11,001 nucleotides of DNA from an uncultured Eubacteriales bacterium. GTDB taxonomy: Bacteria; Bacillota; Clostridia; Peptostreptococcales; Anaerovoracaceae. The notes under the pieces are model-generated. The model searched no databases. It was not told where the DNA came from and saw nothing but the letters and a program-made list of their open reading frames with translations. Each line of letters begins with the position of its first letter. Positions within the stretch are counted from its first letter, which is position 1. The position numbers and the translations under genes were made by a program. Below, in pieces: positions 1 to 8,039 of this stretch. The DNA lies in assembly GCA_902793875.1 (NCBI GenBank), contig CADBFL010000039.1, positions 1-11,001 of the forward strand, in the 5' to 3' direction.

Positions 1-1182
1 CATTTCTGGAGCGACGACAGGCCCATGGTCAGAGGAGCCGCGTATTCCGTGCTTGCTCTTCTTATCACGGGGCTTCTGGGGATGACGTCCACGGGAGACG
101 TGTTCAACCTGTATGTGTTCCTCGAGATAAGCTCGCTGTCGGCATACTGCCTTATAGCCCTCGGCGGCAGCAGGGGGGTCGTGTCGGCGTTCAGATATAT
201 GCTGGTCGGCACCATCGCCGCATCGTTCTATCTGCTGGGCATAGGCATACTGTACGGCGCGACCGGAACTCTCAACATGGGAGACATGAAAGAGATACTG
301 GATAAGGGCGGCTTTGACGGGGTGATGCTCGTTTCGCTGTGCTTTCTCATCGTCGCGTTCGGCATAAAGATGGCGCTCTTCCCGCTGCACGGCTGGCAGC
401 CATCGGCATACGCGCACGCCGAGCCGGGCGCAAGACCTCTCATCACCGGCGTGATGGGCAAGATACCGGCGCTTGCGATGTTCAGATACATATACTGCAT
501 ATTCGGGACGGACCTTAGATTTGTAAGATACATGCTGCTGATCCTGGGCGTTCTTTCGGTGGCCGGCATGCTGTACGGCTCGATAAGGGCGATGGCGCAG
601 GACGACATAAGAAAGATGCTCGCGTACTCTTCAGTGGCGCAGATCGGCTACATATCGCTGGGCTTTGCCATAGGGACCCCGCTCGCTCTGGCAGGAGCAT
701 TCCTGCACATGATCGGTCACGCCTTCATGAAGGGAGGACTGTTCTTCTGCACGGGAGCGATCACGTATAAATACGGGACTACCGCGCTGGACGATCTCGG
801 AAGGATATATAAGAAGATGCCTTTGACGGCGGGACTCCTGGTCGCTGCGGCGCTTTCGATGATCGGCATACCGCCGACGGCGGGATTCTTCAGCAAGTGG
901 TATCTTGCCATGGCGGCCGCCGGAAGGCACGAGTGGATATATATCGCGGCTCTGGTGATATCCAGTCTGCTCAATGCCGTATACTTCTTCAGGCTGATAG
1001 AGAAGGTGTTCATACAGCAGCCGAAGGGTCTCGAAGAGAAATGGTCGTCGGAGTTTGCCGAGCTGCCGCTGAGCCTGATCATACCTGTGGCGGTATGCTT
1101 CCTGGCCATATTCGGCATAGGGATCTTCAATGTAAAGATCATCGATGTTCTGATGCTGACGCTGAAGGGGGTGGGCCTGTGA
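1..1182 (+). CDS. Mrp/complex-I-like proton-conducting antiporter subunit (MrpD-like), 5' end outside window
   Basis: This is a polytopic membrane protein of the Proton_antipo_M family (MrpD, NuoL/M/N and hydrogenase antiporter-like subunits), which moves H+ or Na+ across the cytoplasmic membrane. The reading frame is open to base 1, with eight in-frame codons before the first ATG at 25. About 100 N-terminal residues are probably missing compared with the usual 490 or so, so ATG 25 is unlikely to be the true start. Counted from that ATG, the family residues are present: the TM5 glutamate E34 in NLYVFLEISS, the TM7 lysine K115 in GIKMALFPLHGW, and the TM8-region lysine K146 in GVMGKIP. HAFMKGG and GFFSKW motifs follow. 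The gene overlaps the next by four bases (GTGA), so translation is probably coupled. The family is certain; whether it is an Mrp antiporter or a module of a hydrogenase-like complex cannot be told without the upstream genes. Confidence 0.92.
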   Translation, partial: HFWSDDRPMVRGAAYSVLALLITGLLGMTSTGDVFNLYVFLEISSLSAYCLIALGGSRGVVSAFRYMLVGTIAASFYLLGIGILYGATGTLNMGDMKEILDKGGFDGVMLVSLCFLIVAFGIKMALFPLHGWQPSAYAHAEPGARPLITGVMGKIPALAMFRYIYCIFGTDLRFVRYMLLILGVLSVAGMLYGSIRAMAQDDIRKMLAYSSVAQIGYISLGFAIGTPLALAGAFLHMIGHAFMKGGLFFCTGAITYKYGTTALDDLGRIYKKMPLTAGLLVAAALSMIGIPPTAGFFSKWYLAMAAAGRHEWIYIAALVISSLLNAVYFFRLIEKVFIQQPKGLEEKWSSEFAELPLSLIIPVAVCFLAIFGIGIFNVKIIDVLMLTLKGVGL

Positions 1183-2696
1183 CGGATATCCATGCTCTTC
1201 TCGCTCTTCAGTACAGACCTGCTCTTGCGGTCCTCGTGTCGCTGGCCGCATCGGTCCTGATCTATGTGCTTGGCGAGCATATACACAGGAACCTCCGCGA
1301 GGGCATCACGCTGACCGCGTCCGCCGCCAAGATCGCCGTCGTATACTCCATGGTCCCGGCTGTGCTTGCCGGAGAGGAGATAAGGCTCAGGGTCTTCGAG
1401 ATAGTAAAGGGAGTGAACCTCGAGTTCAACGTGGATCCTGCCGGGATGGTCTTTGCATGCGTCGCATCGACTCTGTGGATGCTCACATCGCTGTATTCCA
1501 TAGGATACATGAGAGGCCACGATGAAGAGAACCAGACCGGGTACTACGCGGCGTTCGCCATGTGCCTGTCGGCGACGACGGGTCTGTGCTTTGCCTCGAA
1601 CCTCCTGACGTTCTTCATATTTTTCGAGGTGCTGACCGTGGCGACATATCCGCTGGTCGTGCATTACAGGGATGAAGAGGGCACTGTCTCGGGCAGAAAA
1701 TACCTCGCGTATACCCTCATAAGCGGCCAGATATTCTTCGCCGCGATAATAATAGTCTACACCGTGTCCGGCACCATGGATTTCAGGCCGGGCGGCTTCC
1801 TGACTGCAAAGATGCTGCCGATGCCGTGGGCGCTTGTGATCTTCTTCATGATGGTCGGGGCCGGCATAGTCAAGGCGGGCGTGATGCCGCTCCACAGCTG
1901 GCTGCCTGCCGCGATGGTGGCACCTACTCCTGTCAGCGCGCTGCTTCACGCGGTGGCGGTAGTCAAGGCGGGAGCCTTCTGCACGCTGAGGATAGTGCTC
2001 TATGTGTTCGGGCCTTCTTTTGCCGAAAAATGCGGCGGCACGAGGATACTCGCCTGGATGGCCGTGCTCACCATAATACTGTCTTCTCTCATAGCGATGC
2101 AGAAGACGAACCTCAAGGCGAGGCTCGCATACTCGACCGTCGGACAGCTTTCATACATAGTGCTCGGAATATGCATACTCTCGCCGTACGCCGTAGCGGG
2201 AGCGATATACCACATAGTGGCCCACGCCTTCATGAAGATAACCCTCTTCATGGCTGCAGGAGCCATATTCGTCACGACTCACAGAAAGGACATCACCGAA
2301 ATGATAGGCGTCGGTAAGCGCATGCCCGTGACCATGACGGCGTTCGCCGCGGCCTCGATAGGCATAGCGGGATTTCCTTTCTTTGTCGGGTTCGTCAGCA
2401 AGGCCAATATAATAATGGGAGCGGTATCGATGGGCAAGCCCGTATTCGCGGCCACGCTCATAGCAAGCGCTCTTCTGGCGCTCACTTATCTGATGCCGGT
2501 GGTGCTCATAGCATTCAAGAAGAACGTGGATAATCCCGAATTCGCCGAGAGGGGTGAGGCATCGGCTGCGATGCTCCTGCCTCTGGTGATAACGGCGATC
2601 ATATCCGCGGTGCTGGGAGTGGCTCCGAACGCGGGGCTGCACCTGCTCGATCTTGCATATATGGCGGGCAACTCGATATTCACTCCGCTGATGTAG
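1179..2696 (+). CDS. Mrp/complex-I-like proton-conducting antiporter subunit, second paralogue
   Basis: This 505-residue polytopic membrane protein belongs to the same Proton_antipo_M family as its upstream neighbour. I chose the GTG at 1179 because it overlaps the preceding stop (GTGA), has a purine-rich site (AAGGGGG) just upstream, and gives the usual family length; a longer open frame back to 897 lies inside the previous gene. The family residues are in place: E150 in FFIFFEVLTVATYP (TM5), K232 in GIVKAGVMPLHSWLP (TM7), K263 in LLHAVAVVKAGAF (TM8 region), followed by IVAHAFMKITLF and GFVSKAN. The LHAVAVVKAGAF signature resembles MrpD-, MbhH- and NuoM-type sequences. It is probably part of one membrane complex with the flanking paralogues. 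Isoleucine is mostly ATA, as in the other antiporter genes here. Family assignment is firm; the exact subunit letter is not. Confidence 0.93.
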   Translation: MTDIHALLALQYRPALAVLVSLAASVLIYVLGEHIHRNLREGITLTASAAKIAVVYSMVPAVLAGEEIRLRVFEIVKGVNLEFNVDPAGMVFACVASTLWMLTSLYSIGYMRGHDEENQTGYYAAFAMCLSATTGLCFASNLLTFFIFFEVLTVATYPLVVHYRDEEGTVSGRKYLAYTLISGQIFFAAIIIVYTVSGTMDFRPGGFLTAKMLPMPWALVIFFMMVGAGIVKAGVMPLHSWLPAAMVAPTPVSALLHAVAVVKAGAFCTLRIVLYVFGPSFAEKCGGTRILAWMAVLTIILSSLIAMQKTNLKARLAYSTVGQLSYIVLGICILSPYAVAGAIYHIVAHAFMKITLFMAAGAIFVTTHRKDITEMIGVGKRMPVTMTAFAAASIGIAGFPFFVGFVSKANIIMGAVSMGKPVFAATLIASALLALTYLMPVVLIAFKKNVDNPEFAERGEASAAMLLPLVITAIISAVLGVAPNAGLHLLDLAYMAGNSIFTPLM

Positions 2697-2703
2697 GTGA
2701 AAG

Positions 2704-3564
2704 ATGATAACGAACGAGGTCCTGAGATATCTGGGAATAGCTTTTGCAAGCTCGGTGCTCCTGATAGTGCTGAGCAAGGTTATAATGCAGTTCCTGTTCA
2801 GAAGGCCTGCCGATTACTACCTGAAAGAGGAGTACAGGCAGGAGGAGATCATACTCAACAGCGCCGGCTTCAGCATCACCGACGAAGTGGAGACGAACCC
2901 GGAGGGCGAGGTGACGGAGGAGCACATCCACGTGCAGCCGCAGCTCCCGGAAACGGAAGAAAAACCGGAGCCTGCGCCTGCTGAAGAGCCCGCAGCGATC
3001 CCGGAAGAAAAGCCGGAACCGGAGCCTGCTCCTACAGCAGAGCCTGAAGCGATCACGGAAACAAAACCGGAGCCTGCGCCTGCAGCAGAGCCGGTTGCGA
3101 TCCCGGAAGAAAAACCGGAGCCTGCGTCTGCAGCAGAGCCGGTTGCGATCCCGGAAGAAAAGCCGGAGCCTGCGCCTGCTGCGGCGCCGATGTACGAGAT
3201 CCCTGTGTCAGCGACCGTCGCAGAACCGCTCGCAGAGCCAAAGCCGAAGTCTGTAACGGAGCTGCTGGTCCTGCCGGATCCGAATCCTGCGCCGGAGCCG
3301 GGAACGCAGCCTTCGCCTGCAGCGATCCCGGAAGAAAAGCTGGAATCTGCGCCTGAAGCGATCACGGAAGCAAAGCCGGAGCCTGCTCCGGAACCGAAAG
3401 ACATACCTGCGGGAGTTCCGCTCACAAAGAGCGGAAAGCCACGCAAACCTTCGATGAGCATGAAAAAGGAAGAACTGCTGGCCATAGCGGAATGGAAGGG
3501 CGTTGCTGTGCCGCCTGACGCGACAAAGGCGGAGATGCTCAGACTCATAGAAAGCGCGGAATGA
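2704..3564 (+). CDS. Membrane-anchored Pro/Glu/Ala-rich repeat protein with C-terminal HeH/SAP-like domain
   Basis: I do not recognise this 286-residue protein as a named family. Residues about 8-31 form one hydrophobic segment followed by FRRP, suggesting an N-terminal anchor with the rest in the cytoplasm (positive-inside rule). Residues about 32-80 are acidic and mixed. Residues about 85-231 are a low-complexity stalk of near-16-residue units such as EEKPEPAPAAEPVAIP. Residues 239-286 begin with a basic stretch (TKSGKPRKP) and end in two predicted helices, KKEELLAIAEWKGV and ATKAEMLRLIE, joined by VPPD. This is the layout of HeH/SAP/Rho-N-like helix-extension-helix domains, which commonly bind nucleic acids or proteins. 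The ATG at 2704 has AGGTGA overlapping the previous stop, and the gene's own stop overlaps the next start (ATGA), so it is tightly coupled to two antiporter-like subunits. A scaffold or accessory role in that complex is inference. Confidence 0.85.
   Translation: MITNEVLRYLGIAFASSVLLIVLSKVIMQFLFRRPADYYLKEEYRQEEIILNSAGFSITDEVETNPEGEVTEEHIHVQPQLPETEEKPEPAPAEEPAAIPEEKPEPEPAPTAEPEAITETKPEPAPAAEPVAIPEEKPEPASAAEPVAIPEEKPEPAPAAAPMYEIPVSATVAEPLAEPKPKSVTELLVLPDPNPAPEPGTQPSPAAIPEEKLESAPEAITEAKPEPAPEPKDIPAGVPLTKSGKPRKPSMSMKKEELLAIAEWKGVAVPPDATKAEMLRLIESAE
2956..3396 (+). repeat. In-frame tandem repeats encoding the Pro/Glu/Ala stalk (about 48-bp period)
   Basis: The stalk-coding DNA is built of imperfect units of about 48 bp (16 residues). 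The two best copies lie back to back at 3072-3119 and 3120-3167 and differ by only a couple of bases. Flanking units are more diverged, and one carries a two-residue insertion. High copy identity points to recent duplication or slippage, so stalk length probably varies between strains. Confidence 0.85.
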
Positions 3565-5327
3565 CAGACATAAGCAAAGACATGTTGATGAATATGCTGC
3601 ATCCGGGGATCATAATGATAGCGTTCGGAGTGATCACCATGCTGCTGCCGAGACCTTGCAGAAGGCCTCTGTCTGTTGTCGCGCCTGCATGCGCGTTCTG
3701 GGCATTCCTTCAGATGGGCCCTGACAGCAGCCTTGCATACGCGCTTACTCCGTACATCAGGATGCAGTTCATACATTTCGACAGCATCGCCTACGCCTTC
3801 ACTCTGGTGTTCTGCGCGATCGCTCTTCTTAACGGCATATACGGAGAGGGCATACAGCACAGACACGAATGCGGCATGTCCATGATATACGCCGGCAGCG
3901 TCATGGGAGTCATACTCGCGGGCGATCTCTTATCTCTCATCATGTTCTGGGAGATATCCGCCTTCGCTTCGATGTACGTGGTCTACTGCAAGCACGACAT
4001 GGCGTCCGAAAGAGCATCGTTCAGATATATACTCGTGCATGCATTCGGCGGCAACATGCTGCTGGTCGGAGTTATATCGTATATCTTCCACTACGGGAAT
4101 GAGATAACTAACATCGCGGATCACACGGGAGAGCCGTTCTTCTGGCTGATGGCGGTCGGAGTGGCCGTCAACGCGGCGATACCGCCGCTGCACTCATGGC
4201 TGCCGGACGCTTATCCGGAGTCGACGGCAACGGGCACGGTGTATCTTTCATCGTTCACCACCAAGGCCGCCATATATCTCATGATCAGGATGTTCGCGGG
4301 GATCGACATCCTCATCATTGCGGGCGCTGTAATATCCGTGTACGCGGCCTGCATGGCGATAATGGAGAACAACATCAGGCGCCTTCTGGCGTATCACATA
4401 ATAAGCCAGCTCGGAATGATGATCGCGGCCATCGGAGCCGGCGGCGAGACCGGCATAGACGCCGCGACGGCTCACGCGTTCACGAACATACTCTTCAAGG
4501 GAGTGCTGATGATGGGCGCCGGAGCCGTCATGTACGCGACGGGACGGAGCAAGATAACAGAGCTCGGAGGCATGGCGAAAAAGATGCCGGTGACGGCGCT
4601 GTGCTTTCTCATATCCTCGCTTGCCATAGCGGGCCTCCCGGGCCTTTCGGGATTCGTGAGCAAGGCTCTCATAACGGAAGCTGTCGCTTCATCCGGACAT
4701 AAGACGGCAGCCCTGCTGATCACGGCGGGAGGCGTCGGGACCCTCCTGTCGATCACGCTCAAGATCAACTGGTTCGTATTCTTCGGGCCGTGCGTGAACG
4801 AAAAGGATTCGCAGGTCAGCGCAAAGGTCCCTGTCACCATGAGCGCCGCCATGATACTCGGCACGGCGCTGACAGTGCTCATAGGGGTCTTCCCTGACAG
4901 GTTCTACGCACTCATGCCGTACGCCACGAACGCTCATCCGTACCATATGGAGCATGTGCTCGAATACATCGCCATATTCATCGGAGGCTCGGTGCCGTTC
5001 TTCATCTGTATAAAGAAGATGAAGCCTCACGACGAGATCACTCTGGACTTCGACTGGTTCTACAGAGTGGTGCTCAACAGGCTGGTCCTGTGGATATCCG
5101 GGCTGTGCGAAAAGATCTTCTCGTGGTGCGACAGGCACGCCTTTAAGACTGCGGAGTATCTGAGGACGCATCTCGGCGATCCTTATCTGTGGACCGCGGG
5201 AAGCAGCAGCGTAAAGATAAGAAAATTCTCTTTCGAAAACGAAAGCCGCCTCATAGGAGACGTCATGACGGTGATAGTGCTGGTGTTCACGGTACTGCTG
5301 GCTCTTGTCACATATCTTGCAGCATGA
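3561..5327 (+). CDS. Mrp-type antiporter subunit D-like protein, third paralogue, TM7 Lys replaced by Asn
   Basis: This 588-residue polytopic membrane protein is of the Proton_antipo_M family. The ATG at 3561 overlaps the preceding stop (ATGA), indicating translational coupling. The TM5 glutamate is present (E131 in LIMFWEISAFASMY), as are K235 in LSSFTTKAAIYL, K313 in FTNILFKG and K368 in GFVSKAL. At the TM7 position where the two neighbours have lysine (K-x4-PLH), this protein has N204 (VAVNAAIPPLHSWLPDAYPE). From memory, a subfamily annotated as Na+/H+ antiporter subunit D in other bacteria also has Asn and the DAYPE motif, so this may be a subfamily trait rather than damage. Residues about 485-588 form an extension with a DFDWFYR motif, an amphipathic stretch and a last TM helix that ends near the C terminus. 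It is the last gene of the operon, with a terminator just downstream. Confidence 0.92.
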   Translation: MTDISKDMLMNMLHPGIIMIAFGVITMLLPRPCRRPLSVVAPACAFWAFLQMGPDSSLAYALTPYIRMQFIHFDSIAYAFTLVFCAIALLNGIYGEGIQHRHECGMSMIYAGSVMGVILAGDLLSLIMFWEISAFASMYVVYCKHDMASERASFRYILVHAFGGNMLLVGVISYIFHYGNEITNIADHTGEPFFWLMAVGVAVNAAIPPLHSWLPDAYPESTATGTVYLSSFTTKAAIYLMIRMFAGIDILIIAGAVISVYAACMAIMENNIRRLLAYHIISQLGMMIAAIGAGGETGIDAATAHAFTNILFKGVLMMGAGAVMYATGRSKITELGGMAKKMPVTALCFLISSLAIAGLPGLSGFVSKALITEAVASSGHKTAALLITAGGVGTLLSITLKINWFVFFGPCVNEKDSQVSAKVPVTMSAAMILGTALTVLIGVFPDRFYALMPYATNAHPYHMEHVLEYIAIFIGGSVPFFICIKKMKPHDEITLDFDWFYRVVLNRLVLWISGLCEKIFSWCDRHAFKTAEYLRTHLGDPYLWTAGSSSVKIRKFSFENESRLIGDVMTVIVLVFTVLLALVTYLAA

Positions 5328-5329
5328 AA

Positions 5330-5367
5330 GGGCAGATAACACAAAATATGGTATCTGCTCTTTTTTT
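5330..5367 (+). terminator. Rho-independent terminator of the antiporter operon
   Basis: A 9-bp stem (GGGCAGATA at 5330-5338 with TATCTGCTC at 5352-5360, one G-U pair) with a 13-base loop is followed at once by seven T residues. It begins two bases after the stop of the third antiporter-like subunit and clearly ends that operon. Confidence 0.92.
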
Positions 5368-5498
5368 ATGATAGAATCTTGGTGTATGTATTTCTTTAGT
5401 AAGGGGCGCCGGAGGGATGATGTCTCCTGCGGCATGCCTGATTCGTATAAGTAGTGTATAGGACCCATCTGATTGCATAATGAAAGGGGGTAATAGGT
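5368..5498 (+). other. Leader region of the repeat-protein gene, promoter not resolved
   Basis: These 131 bases separate the terminator from the next gene and must hold its promoter. TATGAT (5367-5372), TAGAAT (5372-5377) and TATAAG (5446-5451) are possible -10 boxes, but none has a convincing -35 box at 17 bases. A GC-rich irregular stem can be drawn around 5404-5437 (GGAG pairing with CTCC). The ribosome binding site is AAAGGGGG at 5483-5490, eight bases before the ATG. I do not recognise a known riboswitch. Confidence 0.4.
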
Positions 5499-8033
5499 AT
5501 GAACAAGGCAAAAGTGCTTGCACTGACTCTGATCCTTGCGATCATGACGATGTACATGCCTGCCTGCGCTCAGGAAGTCGAAGCCGGAGATTTCACCGGT
5601 GTTCTGACTGTCGTCGACGATCAGAAGATCATCGTGAGCAATGCCAAGGAAACGAAGGAATTCGTCACCGACAGCGCCACGAAGTACGACATGGGCGGCG
5701 AGAGCAGCTTCAGCATGAACGACATCGTCACGGTCAAGTATCAGGGCAAGGGCAAGAAGCTCATCGCCGAAGAGATGACTCTGAAAAAGCATGTCAAAAA
5801 GGATACGCTGTTCACCGGAGTCGTGACCGGACTTGAAGAAAACAAGTCGGTGACCGTTACGAGCAAAAGCCTGACGATCACATTCTCCTACGACAAGGAC
5901 ACTGCCGTGTCGGGCAATCTCCGCAAGGGCGACGGCGTAAGGATCACTTATGTCGGCGATCTTTCGGAATTCCCTAAGGCTACCAAGATCGTCGTCACGA
6001 AGGAAGTCCCTGAAGAGCCGAAGACGCTGACGGTAAGCGGCATCGTTTCGGAGTTCACCGACACTTCGCTGCTGCTTTCGATCGACTCGGCGCATTCGCG
6101 CAAGTTCACGATGGACAAGAACACGAAGATCACGGGACTGTCGGATAAGCTCAAGGCAGGAGACAGCGTCAATGTGACGTTCAACAACACTGAAGACAGC
6201 GCTCCTCTTGCCACAGAGGTCAATATCGTAAAGGAACCTCCGGCTGAGGTGAGGACCATAAACGGCACCATCAAGAGCGTCGGATCGAGCGCCCTTACTC
6301 TCAAGACGGAAGAGAAGACCTACACCTTCACGACGACCAAGAACACAAGATACAAGGGCGTGAAGCCTGCTGTCGGTTGCAATGCCGAGGTCACATACAG
6401 CGTGGTCAGCGGCAAGAACCAGGCGCTGGTCGTATACTGCCAGAAGGCTCCGGATCCGCCTGAAAAGCCGGTCACGGCAAAGGGGTCCATAGTCTCCTGG
6501 GGCAACGGCAACGCCACGATCAGCCTTGACGGAAGCGGCAATAAGGACTTTACGTACACAAATAAGATAGAGAAGGCTTCCGATTACAAGCCGCAGGCAA
6601 AGGATTATGTACAGGTATCGTACATGAAGAGCAGCAGTCAGCTTACGATGATCAAGCTCATCAATAGGCCTGTTCCGCCGCCGCCGCCACCTGTACCGCC
6701 TGTCGTAGCCGAAGGCGTGCTCAAGACATGGGGAAGCGGCAAGTGCACGGTGACAGTCGGAGACTCCGACCTCCAGCTGAAGTACAACAAGAATACCGAG
6801 AAGTCGCCGGGCTACAAGCCTCAGGCAAAGGACAAGGTCAGGATAACGTACATAGAGAAGAACAGTCTGCTCACGAAGATCGAACTGATCGACAGACCTG
6901 TTCCTCCTGATCCTGTAAAAGCAGAGGGAACTCTGACGGCATGGAACATCGACGGCGAGAACAAGTGCACCGTGGAAACCGTGGACGAGACTCTTGCGCT
7001 GACATACGATCCGAAAACGCTCGATATCGACAAGAAGTACAAACCTAAGGCGGGCGATACTGTCAGTATCACCTATATCAAGGATGGTATGACTCTCAAA
7101 TCGATCAAGTTCGTCGAGAACCCGGACGTCCCGATCACGGCTGACGGCACCCTGACAGCGTGGGGCATCGACGGCAAGGACAAGTGCACTGTCGACATAG
7201 ACGGGTCCGGCGAAGTTGCCCTTACTTATAACGGCGACAAGCTCAAGATCGCTGCGGGCTACTTCCCGCAGGCGGACGACTATGTGAGAATCACATACAT
7301 GTCGAACAGTAAAGAGCTCAAGAGGATCGACCTTATCAGCAGACCGGATTATTCCGTTACGACGGAAGCGACTCTGATAGCGTGGACCACCGGCGGCAAG
7401 AACAAGTGCATTGTGGATACAGGTGCTCCGAAAGAGATGAGCCTTACATATGATCCGGACGATCTTAAGATCGACGACGGCTATGATCCGCAGGCGGATG
7501 ACTATGTGAAGATCACATATACATCAAATGACAGCGTGCTCCATGAGATCGAGCTCATAAGCAGGCCTGATCCTGAACCGACGCCGACACCGGATCCGAC
7601 ACCGGCGCCTGAACCGACGCCGACTCCTGATCCGGAACCGGATCCTACTCCGGAACCTGAACCGGAACCTGAACCGGAACCGGAGCCGGAGCCTGAACCG
7701 GAGCCTGAACCGGAACCGGAGCCTGAACCTGAACCGGAACCAGAGCCGGAGCCTGAACCGGAGCCTGAGCCGGAACCTGAACCGGAACCGGAGGAAGTTC
7801 TGATCACGGCAGAGGATGTTACGATCGCTTCCATAGATTATGAGAAGAATACCTGCACGATAAATCTCAGCAAAGGCAAGACCATCGAACTCTCGATGGA
7901 CGACAGCACAGTCATTGCTGCAGGGTACATCCCTCAGGAAGGTGATGTGGTGGATATCACATACTCCAAGGATGACATGATTCTCAAGAACATGGATCTG
8001 AAAGACAGGCCGGAGCCTGCAGACGCTTCGTAA
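5499..8033 (+). CDS. Exported protein of about ten tandem beta-rich repeats (DUF5666-like) with a Glu-Pro stalk
   Basis: This 844-residue secreted protein has no assigned function that I recognise. Residues 1-25 are a Sec signal peptide (basic MNKAK, hydrophobic core, ACA before QE). Cys23 could alternatively be lipidated, but the lipobox (MPAC) is poor. About ten repeats of 70-80 residues follow. Their pattern is a G-x-[LIV]-x3 start, a short beta segment ending CTV or similar, an LTY-like strand, a YxPQAxDYV turn, [IV]TY, and a final IxLIxRP; this resembles DUF5666 by eye. Repeats 5-9 are most alike; repeats 1-4 are diverged. Linkers are Pro-rich. Residues about 690-765 are a Thr-Pro/Glu-Pro stalk separating the last repeat from the rest. 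No sortase motif or C-terminal anchor is visible. Isoleucine is mostly ATC, as in the ribosomal genes here and unlike the antiporter genes. The Maf gene follows after six bases. Confidence 0.85.
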   Translation: MNKAKVLALTLILAIMTMYMPACAQEVEAGDFTGVLTVVDDQKIIVSNAKETKEFVTDSATKYDMGGESSFSMNDIVTVKYQGKGKKLIAEEMTLKKHVKKDTLFTGVVTGLEENKSVTVTSKSLTITFSYDKDTAVSGNLRKGDGVRITYVGDLSEFPKATKIVVTKEVPEEPKTLTVSGIVSEFTDTSLLLSIDSAHSRKFTMDKNTKITGLSDKLKAGDSVNVTFNNTEDSAPLATEVNIVKEPPAEVRTINGTIKSVGSSALTLKTEEKTYTFTTTKNTRYKGVKPAVGCNAEVTYSVVSGKNQALVVYCQKAPDPPEKPVTAKGSIVSWGNGNATISLDGSGNKDFTYTNKIEKASDYKPQAKDYVQVSYMKSSSQLTMIKLINRPVPPPPPPVPPVVAEGVLKTWGSGKCTVTVGDSDLQLKYNKNTEKSPGYKPQAKDKVRITYIEKNSLLTKIELIDRPVPPDPVKAEGTLTAWNIDGENKCTVETVDETLALTYDPKTLDIDKKYKPKAGDTVSITYIKDGMTLKSIKFVENPDVPITADGTLTAWGIDGKDKCTVDIDGSGEVALTYNGDKLKIAAGYFPQADDYVRITYMSNSKELKRIDLISRPDYSVTTEATLIAWTTGGKNKCIVDTGAPKEMSLTYDPDDLKIDDGYDPQADDYVKITYTSNDSVLHEIELISRPDPEPTPTPDPTPAPEPTPTPDPEPDPTPEPEPEPEPEPEPEPEPEPEPEPEPEPEPEPEPEPEPEPEPEPEPEPEEVLITAEDVTIASIDYEKNTCTINLSKGKTIELSMDDSTVIAAGYIPQEGDVVDITYSKDDMILKNMDLKDRPEPADAS
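7567..7797 (+). repeat. Hexanucleotide-type repeat tract encoding the (Glu-Pro)n stalk
   Basis: About 230 bp are built from alternating GAA/GAG and CCG/CCT codons (first part with ACN-CCN and GAT-CCN), giving roughly 6- and 12-bp periods such as GAACCGGAACCT. The synonymous changes between units show some age, but a tract of this kind is prone to slippage in multiples of six bases. This would lengthen or shorten the stalk in frame. Confidence 0.9.
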
Positions 8034-8039
8034 ACGCTG

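Noticed and set aside
897..1178. Extended 5' part of the second antiporter frame (599-residue version)
   Set aside because: It lies wholly inside the preceding gene, is arginine- and histidine-rich without membrane segments, and the GTG at 1179 has a ribosome binding site and the stop-start overlap expected here.
5368..5482. Riboswitch in the leader of the repeat-protein gene
   Set aside because: Only a weak irregular GC stem can be drawn; no conserved core of a riboswitch class I know is visible, and there is no terminator in the leader.
7502..7834. Minus-strand frame rich in Gly-Ser repeats opposite the Glu-Pro stalk
   Set aside because: It is the antisense reading of the stalk repeat within a clear plus-strand gene.
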